Notes under the pieces: model-generated
Databases searched by the model: none
The model's input: only the letters and a program-made list of their open reading frames with translations
What the model was told of the DNA's origin: nothing
Program-made: the position numbers and the translations under genes
Shown: positions 43,027 to 52,283 of the stretch, piece by piece
Layout: every line of letters begins with the position of its first letter
How positions within the stretch are numbered: position 1 is the first letter of the stretch
Assembly: GCF_001886715.1 (NCBI RefSeq)
Contig: NZ_CP018082.1
Span: forward strand, 5,580,001-5,644,000
Source: Nocardia mangyaensis
GTDB lineage: Bacteria; Actinomycetota; Actinomycetes; Mycobacteriales; Mycobacteriaceae
Reading direction: 5' to 3'
Length of the DNA stretch: 64,000 nucleotides

Positions 43027-44175
43027 GTGTCCGAGATCGCCTTTCACGGGATCACCAAGACCTATCCGGACGGCACCGAGGCTGTCCGTGCACTGAATCT
43101 GCGGATCGAATCGGGGTCGTTCACCGTGTTCGTCGGCCCGTCCGGCTGCGGCAAGACCACCTCGATGCGGATGATCAACCGGATGGTGAACCCGACCGCG
43201 GGGATCATCACGCTGGACGGGCGCGACATCTCGACGGTCGATCCGGTGCGGCTGCGGTTGGGCATCGGCTATGTGATCCAGAGCGGCGGGCTGCTGCCCA
43301 ATCGTCGGGTGCTCGACAATGTGGCGACCGTGCCGATGCTGCTCGGCCGATCCCGCCGGGCCGCCCGCGCGGCCGCGCTGGAGGTGCTCGACCGGGTCGG
43401 GCTGGATCGTGGTCTGGCCGACCGGTATCCGGCGCAGCTCTCGGGTGGTCAGCAACAGCGCGTCGGGGTGGCGCGGGCTTTGGCGGCGGATCCGCCGGTG
43501 CTGCTGATGGACGAGCCGTTCAGCGCGGTCGACCCGGTGGTGCGCGCCGAATTGCAGGTCGAGATGCAGCGACTGCAGGCGCAGCTGCACAAGACGATCG
43601 TGTTCGTGACCCACGACATCGATGAGGCGATCACGCTCGGCGACAAGATCGCGGTGTTCGGGCGCGGCGGGATGTTGCAGCAGTTCGACGCGCCGGAGCG
43701 GGTACTGGCCCAGCCCGCCACCGATTTCGTGGCAGGGTTCGTCGGGCGGGATCGCGGCTATCGGGGGTTGTCGTTCCGCAGCGCGCATGATGTCGCGCTG
43801 CACGACATCCGGACGGTCACGGCCGAGCAGATCGCCGAACTCCGGCTCGACCAGGGCGAATGGGCGCTGATCGTGGACGGCGACGGCAAGCCCGGCGGCT
43901 GGGTGGACGTGACCGGTGTGGAGGCGGTGCGTGGCGGAAAACCGCTGGGCGAGAGCGTCTCCGCAGGAGGCTCGCTGTTCGCGGCCGGTGGTGATCTGCG
44001 GCAGGCGCTGGACGCGGCGATCTCCTCGCCCTCGGGTGTCGGGGTGGCCGTCGACGAGGACGGCGTGGTGCGCGGCGGTGTGCTCGCCACCGAGGTCCTG
44101 ACCCGGCTCGCCGAGCAGCGCGCGGCCGAGGACACACGGCGCAATCAGGAGTTCTTCGACCAGGGCGCCTCGTGA
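43027..44175 (+). CDS. Glycine betaine/choline-class ABC transporter ATPase (OpuCA/ProV-like)
   Basis: A 382-residue ATPase starting at GTG 43027, preceded by TAGGAGAACCC. Walker A GPSGCGKTT, signature LSGGQQQRV, Walker B LLMDEPFSAVDP and the H-loop VTHDIDEA are intact. The C-terminal 130 residues form a pair of CBS-like domains, the osmosensing/regulatory module of this class. It overlaps the first permease gene by four bases (GTGA). Energises import of a compatible solute. Confidence 0.93.
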   Translation: MSEIAFHGITKTYPDGTEAVRALNLRIESGSFTVFVGPSGCGKTTSMRMINRMVNPTAGIITLDGRDISTVDPVRLRLGIGYVIQSGGLLPNRRVLDNVATVPMLLGRSRRAARAAALEVLDRVGLDRGLADRYPAQLSGGQQQRVGVARALAADPPVLLMDEPFSAVDPVVRAELQVEMQRLQAQLHKTIVFVTHDIDEAITLGDKIAVFGRGGMLQQFDAPERVLAQPATDFVAGFVGRDRGYRGLSFRSAHDVALHDIRTVTAEQIAELRLDQGEWALIVDGDGKPGGWVDVTGVEAVRGGKPLGESVSAGGSLFAAGGDLRQALDAAISSPSGVGVAVDEDGVVRGGVLATEVLTRLAEQRAAEDTRRNQEFFDQGAS

Positions 44176-44879
44176 GATATCTGATCGACAACTTCGCCGA
44201 GATCATGGCGATCACCCGGACTCATCTGATGCTGTCGCTGGTTCCTCTGCTGCTCGGGATGGCGATCGCCGTCCCGGTCGGCGCACTGGTGCGCGGGCGG
44301 AGGCTGGCCCGGCAGGCGCTCACGACGGTGTCGAGTCTGGCCTACACGATTCCCTCGATCGCGCTGTTCGTGATCATCCCGCCGCTGATCGGCATCTCGG
44401 CGATCGATCCGCTGAACGTGATCATCGCGCTCACCGTGTATTCCGCCGCGCTGCTGCTGATCGCGGTGCCGACCGCGCTGGACACCGTGCCCGCCGAGGT
44501 GACCGATGCCGCCGACGCGATCGGCTTCGGGCGATTGCGGCGCACGCTCACCGTCGACCTGCCGTTGGCCCTGCCGATTTTCGTCTCGACACTGCGGGTT
44601 GTGGTGGTCACCAATATCGCCATGGTGTCGGTCGGGGCCTTGATCGGGGTGGGCGGGCTGGGCAAGCTGTTCACCCAGGGCTATCAGCGTGACTACCCTG
44701 ATCAGATCATCGCGGGCATCATCGTGACGCTGGCGCTGGCGCTGATCTTCGACCGGCTGGTGTTCTGGCTCGGCCGGATCGCCACCCCATGGACTCGCGC
44801 CGACACCAGCCCGAGCACGCGCACGGGCGGGACGGTGTTCCGGCGGCGTGCGATGTCCGGCCGGAAGGGCTCGACATGA
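44172..44879 (+). CDS. Glycine betaine/choline-class ABC permease (first)
   Basis: A 235-residue permease with five or six helices. The coupling motif DAADAIGFGRLRRTLTVDLP is at about residues 115-134. It starts with GTG 44172, overlapping the ATPase stop. The C-terminal tail (after IATPWTRADT) is polar and probably cytoplasmic. Pairs with the second permease to form the channel. Confidence 0.93.
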   Translation: MRYLIDNFAEIMAITRTHLMLSLVPLLLGMAIAVPVGALVRGRRLARQALTTVSSLAYTIPSIALFVIIPPLIGISAIDPLNVIIALTVYSAALLLIAVPTALDTVPAEVTDAADAIGFGRLRRTLTVDLPLALPIFVSTLRVVVVTNIAMVSVGALIGVGGLGKLFTQGYQRDYPDQIIAGIIVTLALALIFDRLVFWLGRIATPWTRADTSPSTRTGGTVFRRRAMSGRKGST

Positions 44880-45586
44880 GTCTGTTCGCCGACGCCTGGT
44901 ACTACCTGACCGACACCGCGAACTGGGGTGGGTCGGCGGGGATCGAACACCGTCTGCTGCAACATCTCTGGTACAGCTTCCTGGCCGTCGCACTGTCGGC
45001 GGTGATCGCGGTGCCGCTGGGTCTGGTCATCGGGCACACCCGGCGCGGCAGTGCGGTGCTGGTCGGGTTCGCCAATGCGATGCGGGCGCTGCCGACACTG
45101 GGTCTGCTCACGTTTCTGGTGCTGCTGCTCGGGCTCGGGCTGATCCCGCCGCTGCTCGCGCTGATCACCGTCGGCATTCCACCGCTGCTGGCCGGTGCGT
45201 ACGCCGGTATCGCGAACGTGCCCGCCGACGTGGTCGACGCCTCGCGCGCCATGGGGATGACCGAGCGGCAGATCCTGTTCCGCGTCGAACTGCCCAATGC
45301 CATGCCGGTACTGCTGGGCGGCCTGCGCGGCGCCACGCTACAGGTGGTGGCGACCGCGACCATCGCCGCCTACGTCAACCTGGGCGGGCTCGGGCGCTAC
45401 ATCTTCGACGGCATCGGGCTGTACCGGTATGACCTGGTCTTGGTCGGCGCACTGCTGGTGGCGGCACTCGCGCTGGTGCTCGACGGAGTACTGGCCGTGG
45501 CGGTGTGGGCGAGTGCGCCCGGTACCGGGCGGCTGGCGCGCGGGTCGATCGTCGACACCGAAGCGCTACGGGTCGCTGCACGGTGA
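44876..45586 (+). CDS. Glycine betaine/choline-class ABC permease (second)
   Basis: A 236-residue permease homologous to the previous one, with the coupling motif DASRAMGMTERQILFRVELP at about residues 121-140. Its ATG overlaps the previous stop (ATGA), so all four importer genes are tightly coupled. The operon ends at a strong hairpin 33 bp downstream. Confidence 0.93.
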   Translation: MSLFADAWYYLTDTANWGGSAGIEHRLLQHLWYSFLAVALSAVIAVPLGLVIGHTRRGSAVLVGFANAMRALPTLGLLTFLVLLLGLGLIPPLLALITVGIPPLLAGAYAGIANVPADVVDASRAMGMTERQILFRVELPNAMPVLLGGLRGATLQVVATATIAAYVNLGGLGRYIFDGIGLYRYDLVLVGALLVAALALVLDGVLAVAVWASAPGTGRLARGSIVDTEALRVAAR

Positions 45587-45618
45587 TCGTCGTCAGCGCC
45601 CGATGATCCCAGACAACG

Positions 45619-45659
45619 CGACAGCGCCCCGTTCCCGGTAGGGGCACGAGGCGCTGTCG
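45619..45659. terminator. Bidirectional hairpin terminator
   Basis: CGACAGCGCC (45619-45628) and GGCGCTGTCG (45650-45659) pair perfectly, with an inner GCCCC/GGGGC pairing. It lies between the convergent importer operon and the malic enzyme gene. Confidence 0.85.
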
Positions 45660-45672
45660 GCAGTGCTGCGAA

Positions 45673-46896
45673 TTACTGGGCGACGCCCTCGGCACGCGCG
45701 GTCTCGGCGACGGCCTCGGCCACCGCCGGGGCGACACGTGGATCGAGCGGGCTCGGGATGATCCGGTCGACGGCGAGTTCGTCGGCGACCACGCCGAAGA
45801 TCGCGTCGGCGGCGGCCACCTTCATGCGCTCGGTGATCCGGCGGGCACCCGCGTCCAGCGCGCCCTTGAACACGCCGGGGAAGGCCAGCACATTGTTGAT
45901 CTGGTTCGGGAAGTCGCTGCGGCCGGTCGCCACGATGGCGGCGTACTTGGCGGCCACCTCGGGGTGGATCTCCGGGTCCGGGTTCGACATGGCGAACACG
46001 ATCGACTCCGGCGCCATCGAGGCGATGAGCTCCTCGGGAATGGTGCCCGCGGACAGGCCGAGGAACACATCGGCCCCGGCCAGCGCCTCAGCGGCACCGC
46101 CGGTGAGCCCGCGCGGGTTGCTGCGGGCGGCCAGCTCGACCTTCACGCCGTTGAGGTTGTCGCGACCCGTGCTGACGATGCCCTTGGAATCGAGCACGAC
46201 CACATCGGGAACCCCGGCGGCGAGCAGGATGTTGGCGCAGGCCACACCCGCCGCACCGGCACCGGACACGACGACCTTCAGCGCGGACATGTCCCGGCCC
46301 TGCTGCGCGGCCGCGCCCTTGAGGGCGGCCAGCACCACGATGGCGGTGCCGTGCTGGTCGTCGTGCATGACGGGGCAGTCCAGCGCCTCGATGACACGGC
46401 GCTCGATCTCGAAGCAGCGCGGGGCGGAGATGTCCTCCAGATTCACCGCACCGAAGCTCGGACGCAGGTGGATCAGGGTCTGGACGATCTCGTCCGGATC
46501 GGTGGTGTCGAGCACCAGCGGGATCGAGTTCAAGCCGGCGAACTTCTTGAACAACGCGGCCTTGCCCTCCATCACCGGCAGCGAGGCGCGCGGGCCGATG
46601 TCGCCGAGGCCGAGCACGGCGGTGCCGTCGCTGACCACGACGACGAGGCGGTCGGTCCAGGTGTAGCGCTTGGTGAGCGCCGCGTCCTCGGCGATCGCGC
46701 GGCTGACCTGGGCGACGCCGGGGGTATAGGCGATGGACAGATCGCGCTGGGTCTCGAGCGGCGCGGCCAGCTCGACCGACAGCTTGCCGCCGAGGTGACC
46801 CGCGAAGATCTCGTCGTTGGTGATGGCAGCGAGGCTCGCTGCGTCATCGGCCTTGGGCGCCGCGGTGGCATTCGGTGCGTCAGTCACAGGTGACAC
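45673..46896 (-). CDS. Malic enzyme, short bacterial NAD(P)-dependent form
   Basis: A 407-residue malic enzyme (oxidative decarboxylation of malate to pyruvate), similar in length to B. subtilis YtsJ. The substrate-site tyrosine is in SIAYTPGVA, the catalytic lysine in EGKAALFKKFAGL, metal-binding acids in NLEDISAPRCFEIE, and the dinucleotide motif is GAGAAGVACANILLAAG. The frame is open upstream (ATG 46980 and beyond), but GTG 46896 is preferred because AGGAG lies eight bases before it. It links the TCA cycle to pyruvate and supplies NAD(P)H. Transcribed alone. Confidence 0.92.
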   Translation of the reverse strand: MSPVTDAPNATAAPKADDAASLAAITNDEIFAGHLGGKLSVELAAPLETQRDLSIAYTPGVAQVSRAIAEDAALTKRYTWTDRLVVVVSDGTAVLGLGDIGPRASLPVMEGKAALFKKFAGLNSIPLVLDTTDPDEIVQTLIHLRPSFGAVNLEDISAPRCFEIERRVIEALDCPVMHDDQHGTAIVVLAALKGAAAQQGRDMSALKVVVSGAGAAGVACANILLAAGVPDVVVLDSKGIVSTGRDNLNGVKVELAARSNPRGLTGGAAEALAGADVFLGLSAGTIPEELIASMAPESIVFAMSNPDPEIHPEVAAKYAAIVATGRSDFPNQINNVLAFPGVFKGALDAGARRITERMKVAAADAIFGVVADELAVDRIIPSPLDPRVAPAVAEAVAETARAEGVAQ

Positions 46897-47309
46897 GATT
46901 TCACTCCTGCTCGAATCGGGCTCAACCGGGGGACGGTTACCGCCGGGTATATCGGAATTACGGAATTTCGGAACGCTCATCGGGTGCGCAGGCGCACGCG
47001 TTTCCCCGGAAGTTCGGGGTCGCGTGGCGCGGCAGTGATCTCTCGAGCGGAGCCGGACGGGTGGTCCGGGCGAGTAAGCGGGTCGGCCCTCGGCTACGAC
47101 GGTGCGTCGCGAAGCGGAAGGAAACCTTGGTCCCCGAACCCGGCGGTGGCGTGGGAAGGGAATCCGCAACATTCTGCCAGCCCGGCCGACCAGTTGCCAA
47201 ACTGGTCGGCTTTGTCACCTGGCCTCGCGTCATCTGTCGAGCGTAGCCGCGCCGAATTGCCGGGGCGTAAGAGAAAACTCGCAGCTGAGGGGGAACATCC
47301 GGTGAACAA
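46897..47309. other. 413-bp region without a supported gene
   Basis: It contains the ribosome site and presumably the promoter of the malic enzyme gene, and an 11-bp perfect hairpin at 47185-47210. Open frames here show no family resemblance and no good ribosome site. Confidence 0.55.
47185..47210. terminator. 11-bp perfect hairpin, probable terminator
   Basis: GCCGACCAGTT and AACTGGTCGGC pair perfectly around a GCCA tetraloop. It is 100 bp past the stop of the minus-strand flavoprotein gene. The T-run is on the plus strand only, so an operator role cannot be excluded. Confidence 0.6.
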
Positions 47310-48860
47310 TCACACTGCGGCCGGGCGGGTCGCGGTGAGCTCGGCGCCCACCGGTTCCCGGGATGCCTCGCGACGTACCCACACCTCGTCGAGCCCACCA
47401 CAGCGCAACCGCACCCGCCAGTCGGCGACCGGCTCCGGATGGTCGATGCGCCGGTGGATCCCGCGACTCTCGGCACGCTCGAGCGCACTGTAGCCCGCCC
47501 ACCGGGCGACCGCGAGCAGCGCGGCGGCCTGCCGGGCCCGCACCTGGGCCGCGCCGAGACCGCCGAGTTCGAACTGCGCGCCCGGCCACATCGTGTCCAG
47601 CTCGGCGATGCTGTCGGCGAGGCTGCCCGCGCTGCGCCGGTAACTGCGCCGCAGCGGCAGGGTGTGCTCCTGCACCAGGCCGATCACCGAGCGCGGATCG
47701 ATGTGGGCGTGCGGGCCCAGACCCGCCCCGGCCAGCGGGCGCGCCACACTCACGCGCTCGGCGGTCGCGGCGAAGGCGGCCGCTCCCGTCCCGGCCCACG
47801 ACCCCGAGGACAGCGCCCACGCACCGCTGAGGCCACCGGCCGCACCCGCGGCCCCGACGACGAGTTCCCGGCCCGCGGCATCGCCGGCGACGAACAGTCC
47901 GCGCACCGTGGTGGCGCAGTCGGGACCGGCCGGTGCCAGGCCGCCCGCGCCGTGCACCGTGCCCTCCAGCACCGCCCGCACCGGCACCCGCCCCGCGGCG
48001 TCGACGGCACCGTGTCGGCTCAGCCAGTGCCGGACGGTGTCGGGGACCTCGTCCAGCGCCGCGTAGACCCGTCGGCCGTCGGCGATGGCCGACAGCGCGG
48101 CCAGGTAGCGGTCCGGCAGCTCGGCGCCCGATTCGTCGTAGAGGGCGGCGAAGCGCATCGACAGTCCCGGCGCCACGGTGGGGTGCGGGCGCACCCGGGA
48201 AAGCACCGGGGCCAGGCCGTAGGCACTGGAGAATTCCATGCCCGCGAGTTCGGCACCGGCCTCGACCGCCATCAGCAGGCCCTCGCCGGTACTGCCCTCG
48301 GCACCGGCGGCACCGGACAGGAACGCGCAGCCGCCGGTGGCGATCACCACCGCTCCCGCGCGGACGGTCCACGGCCGAAACCTGTTGTGGCGCTGGATAC
48401 CCGCGGCACCCACAACGGTGCCCGCCGGGTCGACGAGCAAGTTCAGCGCGGGATGATGATCGAAGATGCGCACGCCGACCTCGAGCGCGCCGCGGCGCAG
48501 TCTGCGCAGATAGCTCGCGCCGTCGAGGTGCACGCGCGGCGGGTCGCCACCGGCCTCGGTGACCCTGGTGCCCGACCACTGCCGCAGCCGCTGGTTGGTC
48601 TCCTCGATCACCCGGTGCAGCCAGGCGGGATCACCGAGACCACCGCCGCGGACCAGTGCGTGTTCGACCGCCGCGGCCCTGGCCGGTCCGGCCGGTATGT
48701 CCCACAGGGTGGTCGTGCCGTACACGGTGGGGCCGGCGGAACCGCACCGGCTCTTGTCGACCAGTACCACCCGGGCACCGGCGGCCGCGGCCGAGACGGC
48801 GGCCCAGAGCCCGGCGGGCCCGCCGCCGAGGATCAGGACATCGGTCTCGATGCTGCTCAC
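47310..48860 (-). CDS. FAD-binding flavoprotein of the fumarate reductase/aspartate oxidase superfamily
   Basis: A 516-residue flavoprotein. The N-terminal FAD motif DVLILGGGPAGLWAAVSAAAAG is split here as DVLILGGGPAGLWAAV (about residues 7-22), followed by VLVDKSRCGSAGPT. GGCAFLSGAAGAEGSTGEGL is the usual substrate/FAD segment, GLFVAGDAAG the second FAD motif, and the last 110 residues form the helical cap typical of SdhA/AprA-like proteins ([14 protein letters not shown]). GTG 48860 is close to an AT-rich block (AATATTTGTT) and may be leaderless; GTG 48887 is also possible. Its electron partner and substrate are not evident. Confidence 0.85.
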   Translation of the reverse strand: MSSIETDVLILGGGPAGLWAAVSAAAAGARVVLVDKSRCGSAGPTVYGTTTLWDIPAGPARAAAVEHALVRGGGLGDPAWLHRVIEETNQRLRQWSGTRVTEAGGDPPRVHLDGASYLRRLRRGALEVGVRIFDHHPALNLLVDPAGTVVGAAGIQRHNRFRPWTVRAGAVVIATGGCAFLSGAAGAEGSTGEGLLMAVEAGAELAGMEFSSAYGLAPVLSRVRPHPTVAPGLSMRFAALYDESGAELPDRYLAALSAIADGRRVYAALDEVPDTVRHWLSRHGAVDAAGRVPVRAVLEGTVHGAGGLAPAGPDCATTVRGLFVAGDAAGRELVVGAAGAAGGLSGAWALSSGSWAGTGAAAFAATAERVSVARPLAGAGLGPHAHIDPRSVIGLVQEHTLPLRRSYRRSAGSLADSIAELDTMWPGAQFELGGLGAAQVRARQAAALLAVARWAGYSALERAESRGIHRRIDHPEPVADWRVRLRCGGLDEVWVRREASREPVGAELTATRPAAV

Positions 48861-48911
48861 AAGAACAAATATTCGGCCACCGTTCACCCGACCGCAACCA
48901 TTACGAGGCCA

Positions 48912-49178
48912 TCAACCCCACCATTGTGTCCAAAGCAATACACCGGTCGTGACCAGAACGATCGCCGAGCCCGACAGCGCGGCGAACCCGTGCCTGCGGT
49001 CGGCCATGATCTGCGCCGCCACCACCACGAGCGCCGCGAGGACATGCCAGGTCAGCGATGCGGCGCCGGGCCCAGGAAAGTCCCGGCGCGCACCCATCAC
49101 CGCGGCGCCGATCACCACACACACCAGGACGACGACCCCACCCGCCACGATCCCGCTGATTCCACGGACCAGCGTCAC
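48912..49178 (-). CDS. Small three-helix membrane protein
   Basis: An 88-residue protein starting at GTG 49178, overlapping the stop of the PHP gene by three bases (GTGA pattern). It has three hydrophobic segments (residues 6-28, 42-60 and 66-86) separated by MGARRDFPG and ADRRHG. Such proteins accompany PHP-domain genes in several actinomycetes as I recall, but no function is known. Confidence 0.72.
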   Translation of the reverse strand: MTLVRGISGIVAGGVVVLVCVVIGAAVMGARRDFPGPGAASLTWHVLAALVVVAAQIMADRRHGFAALSGSAIVLVTTGVLLWTQWWG

Positions 49179-50029
49179 GGGGCGATCACCGGCACCCCGC
49201 TCGCCTTGCCGATCAGTGCCTCGTATTGCTCGGGATCGGTGCCACACGCGCCGATCTCGATGATCTTGTTGGTCCCGTGATAGTCCGACGAGCCGGTTCG
49301 CAACAGACCCAGTTCGGCGGACAGGTCGGTCAGCACCGCGCGATCGGCCACGCTGTGGTCGGGGTGATCGATCTCGAGCCCGCCGAGGCCGAGTTCGGCC
49401 AGCGCTCGGATGTCGTCGAGCGCCAGCAGCCTGCCGCGCTTGCGCGCGCGCACATGCGCCAGCACGCTGACCCCGCCCGCGGCGGCGATCAGCCGCACCG
49501 CGGTGGTCAGCGGGGTGTCGACCTTCTCCGCGTAGTACGGGCCGTGTGGGGCGAGCAGGTCGACGAAGGCCGCGCCGACACTGTCGACCACCCCGGCCGC
49601 GACCAGCGCCCGTGCCAGATGCGGACGACCCGCCGCCGGCCCCGCCCCCGCGAGGACCGCGTCGGGATCGATCGGCAGCCCGTCGGCCACCATCTTGTCG
49701 GCCATCGCCCGCACCCTGGCCACCCGCTCGGCGCGCAACCGCTCGCGTTCCTCGGCGAAGCCGGGATCGGCGGGGTCGAACAGGTAGGCCAGCAGGTGCA
49801 CCGGGACCGGGTGGCCGTCCTCGCCCATGCCCGTGCACGACATCTCCATCCCGCGCACCAGCGTCAGGCCGGGCGGCCGCGCCGCCTCGGCCTCGGCCCA
49901 GCCGCCGGTGGTGTCGTGATCGGTGATCGCGACGACGTCGAGCCCGGCGGCCGCGGCGTGGCGCACCAGCTCGGCCGGTGTATCGGTGCCGTCGGAGGCG
50001 GTGGAATGGGTATGCAGGTCGATGCGCAC
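49175..50029 (-). CDS. PHP-domain phosphoesterase (TrpH/RNase AM-like)
   Basis: A 284-residue metal-dependent phosphoesterase. The metal-binding start is IDLHTHSTASDG, with ITDHDTTGGW, VHLLAYLFDP, SVLAHVR and the late GSSDYHG as further metal-site segments. It resembles E. coli YciV/TrpH, which hydrolyses nucleoside 3',5'-bisphosphates and trims RNA 5' ends. GTG 50029 begins exactly at the domain, with GAGGGT just upstream. The small membrane protein gene is coupled downstream. Confidence 0.9.
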   Translation of the reverse strand: MRIDLHTHSTASDGTDTPAELVRHAAAAGLDVVAITDHDTTGGWAEAEAARPPGLTLVRGMEMSCTGMGEDGHPVPVHLLAYLFDPADPGFAEERERLRAERVARVRAMADKMVADGLPIDPDAVLAGAGPAAGRPHLARALVAAGVVDSVGAAFVDLLAPHGPYYAEKVDTPLTTAVRLIAAAGGVSVLAHVRARKRGRLLALDDIRALAELGLGGLEIDHPDHSVADRAVLTDLSAELGLLRTGSSDYHGTNKIIEIGACGTDPEQYEALIGKASGVPVIAP

Positions 50030-50105
50030 ACCCTCAGTCTTACAGTGCGGTCTCGTCGTCCGCGCGCTCGTCCACCGAGACGGTGCGGGCCCGTAGCATC
50101 CACCC

Positions 50106-51194
50106 GTGCCCTCGCTCCCGTCCATGCCGTCGTTTCGTGGATCAGGTCGCCCGGCGCCGTCGCGGCCGCGGATCCCCGTGCCGACGGCGCGGGCGATCGT
50201 CGACTGCGCGGTCTACGTCGACGGGAAACGGCTGGCGGGGCACTTCACCCCGCGCGAGGCGTTCACCAGGTCGGGCGAGACCGACTCGGGTTTCGTCTGG
50301 GTCGGGCTGCACGATCCCGACGAGACCCAGATGAACGACATCGCCGAGATCTTCGGCCTGCACCCGCTGGCGGTGGAGGACACCGTCGTCGACGCGGTGC
50401 AGGGCCGTCAGCGCCCCAAACTCGAACGCTACGACGACACGCTGTTCCTGGTGCTGCGCACGGTCTCCTACGTCGACCATGAGATCGACTCGACCAGCGA
50501 GATCGTCGAGACCGGCGACATCATGGTCTTCACCGGACCGCGTTTCGCGATCACCGTGCGCCACGGCGAGCACACCGGACTCGCCGGGGTGCGCCAGGAT
50601 CTGGAAAAGCGTCCCGAACAGCTCGTCTTCGGGCCGTGCGCGGTGCTGCACGCCGTCGCCGATCACGTGGTCGACTCCTATGTCGAGGTCGCGGAGTCGA
50701 TCGAGCAGGACATCGCCGAGATGGAGGAGGCGGTGTTCACGCCGTCGTCGAAGATCGGCATCGGCTCGATCTATCAACTCAAACGCGAAGTGGTCGAACT
50801 GCGCCGGGCGGTTTCCCCCTTGGCGATTCCGCTCGAGCGGCTGGCCCAGGACCAGGGCCTGCCGGTGCCCACTGAGATCCGGCGCTACATGCGCGATGTC
50901 GCCGATCACCACACCAGTGTTTCCGAGCACATCACCTATTTCGACGAATCACTCAGCGGCCTGGTCAACGCGGCGCTGGCCAAGATCAGCGTCCAGCAGA
51001 ACACCGACATGCGCAAGATCTCGGCTTATGCCGCCATGGCGGCCGTGCCCACGCTGATCGCCGGGGTCTACGGCATGAACTTCGATGTCATGTGGGAGCT
51101 GCACCAGCCGTGGGGTTATCCCGCGGTGCTGGCTCTCATGGCGGTGCTGTGTGGGCTGCTGTTCCGCAGTTTCCGCCGCAACAAGTGGCTCTAG
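50106..51194 (+). CDS. corA: CorA-family magnesium/cobalt transporter
   Basis: A 362-residue protein with an N-terminal Pro/Ser-rich tail (about 30 residues), a cytoplasmic alpha/beta domain, the long stalk helix (ESIEQDIAEMEEAVF onward) and two C-terminal membrane helices. The signature GMN is at about residues 325-328 (VYGMNF). It conducts Mg2+ into the cell as a pentamer. Start is GTG 50106. It is convergent with the SUFU-domain gene and overlaps it by four bases at the 3' end. corA is in the same neighbourhood as mrp in M. tuberculosis (Rv1239c) as I recall. Confidence 0.95.
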   Translation: MPSLPSMPSFRGSGRPAPSRPRIPVPTARAIVDCAVYVDGKRLAGHFTPREAFTRSGETDSGFVWVGLHDPDETQMNDIAEIFGLHPLAVEDTVVDAVQGRQRPKLERYDDTLFLVLRTVSYVDHEIDSTSEIVETGDIMVFTGPRFAITVRHGEHTGLAGVRQDLEKRPEQLVFGPCAVLHAVADHVVDSYVEVAESIEQDIAEMEEAVFTPSSKIGIGSIYQLKREVVELRRAVSPLAIPLERLAQDQGLPVPTEIRRYMRDVADHHTSVSEHITYFDESLSGLVNAALAKISVQQNTDMRKISAYAAMAAVPTLIAGVYGMNFDVMWELHQPWGYPAVLALMAVLCGLLFRSFRRNKWL

Positions 51195-51772
51195 AGATTC
51201 ACCGCGCCGCGCGCGGGATCACGCACATCGATACCGGCCTCGGTCCAGGCCTCGCGCAGGGCTTGCGCACCACGCACTCGCACCCAGGCGGCCTCGGTCG
51301 CGGTCACCGGGGTGACGCTCAGGTAGCGCACCGGCTCGGCGGGATCGGGCAGTTCCACCTCGGGGACCTCGCTCTCGCCGAGCAGCACCGCGGTGAACTT
51401 CGCGTTGTGCCACAGTGGTTCTCCCAGGTCCAGCAGTGCGTCCGCTTGCAGCACAACGCCTTCCACCAAGGGCGTGGCGACGAGCACACCCAGCGACCGG
51501 GCGACGCCGGCCTGCGGTCCCGCGCTCAGCAGCAGGGTCAGCACCAGTTCGGCGCGCGGGCCGCGCACCGGGTCGGCGAGCAGGTCGGCCGGATCGCCCA
51601 TCGGATGCCGTGAGCCGCCCAGGGTCGCGTAGTGCACCGCGCCGTCACCGGGGATACGCAGGATCTCGATCGGCTCCACACCGAGGAAGGTGACCGAGGC
51701 CGAGTCGATCTGCGCGCGCTCGACACCGTAGTGGTCCAGCACCGCGGTGCGGACCGTGTTCACCACATCCAT
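51191..51772 (-). CDS. Suppressor-of-fused (SUFU) domain protein
   Basis: A 193-residue protein from ATG 51772. It has the bacterial SUFU-like pattern: GAVHYATLGGSRHPMGDP, RAELVLTLLLSAG, LDLGEPLWHNAKFTAVLL and RYLSVTPVTATEAAWVR. Bacterial SUFU proteins are mostly uncharacterised; some serve as immunity proteins for toxins, but no toxin gene is near. It starts four bp after the general stress protein gene and is in the same unit. Confidence 0.82.
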   Translation of the reverse strand: MDVVNTVRTAVLDHYGVERAQIDSASVTFLGVEPIEILRIPGDGAVHYATLGGSRHPMGDPADLLADPVRGPRAELVLTLLLSAGPQAGVARSLGVLVATPLVEGVVLQADALLDLGEPLWHNAKFTAVLLGESEVPEVELPDPAEPVRYLSVTPVTATEAAWVRVRGAQALREAWTEAGIDVRDPARGAVNL

Positions 51773-51776
51773 TGGC

Positions 51777-52271
51777 TCACAGAGCCAATCGGGCCAACAT
51801 GTCGCGGGCGCGTTCGGCGGACTTGGGGTCGCACAGCACGTCGTAGCGACCGGCGACGAGCTGCAAGGTGGAGGCGAAGTCGCGCTGGCCCTTGGTGGCC
51901 GCGTACGGGATCGAGGTCGTGATGACACCGAAGACGATGCCGCCGAGCAGACCGACGACCAGCGGGCCGAGCGCCCCACCGGTGGTGGTGAACAGGCTCA
52001 GCAGCAGACCGAGGAACAGGCCGAGCCACGCGCCCGACACCACGCCACCGCCGATGACCTTGCCCCAGGTCAGCCGGTACAGCACCCGCTCGACCTGCAT
52101 CAGGTCGACGCCGACGATGGTCACATCGCCCACCGGGAACTGCCCGTCGGCGAGGTAGTCGACAGCACGCTGTGCCTCGGCATAGGTCGGATACGAGCCG
52201 ACCGGCCAGCCCGTCGGCGGCGTCGGCAACGCCTGCCGTCCGCGATTCGGGTTGCCCAAGGGATTCGTCAT
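51777..52271 (-). CDS. General stress protein 17M-like membrane protein
   Basis: A 164-residue protein with the YflT/GSP17M domain at the N-terminus (VGSYPTYAEAQRAVDYLADG and VTIVGVDLMQVERV) and two hydrophobic helices (about residues 72-92 and 97-120, Gly-rich). The C-terminal part has LVAGRYDVLCDP. It equals the Rv1234 position in the M. tuberculosis neighbourhood as I recall. Role is unknown, possibly envelope stress. Confidence 0.85.
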   Translation of the reverse strand: MTNPLGNPNRGRQALPTPPTGWPVGSYPTYAEAQRAVDYLADGQFPVGDVTIVGVDLMQVERVLYRLTWGKVIGGGVVSGAWLGLFLGLLLSLFTTTGGALGPLVVGLLGGIVFGVITTSIPYAATKGQRDFASTLQLVAGRYDVLCDPKSAERARDMLARLAL

Positions 52272-52283
52272 AGTCCCATTCTG

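Noticed and set aside
46984..47493. Plus-strand frame upstream of the malic enzyme
   Set aside because: It overlaps the flavoprotein 3' end and the hairpin, lacks a ribosome site and has random-looking composition.
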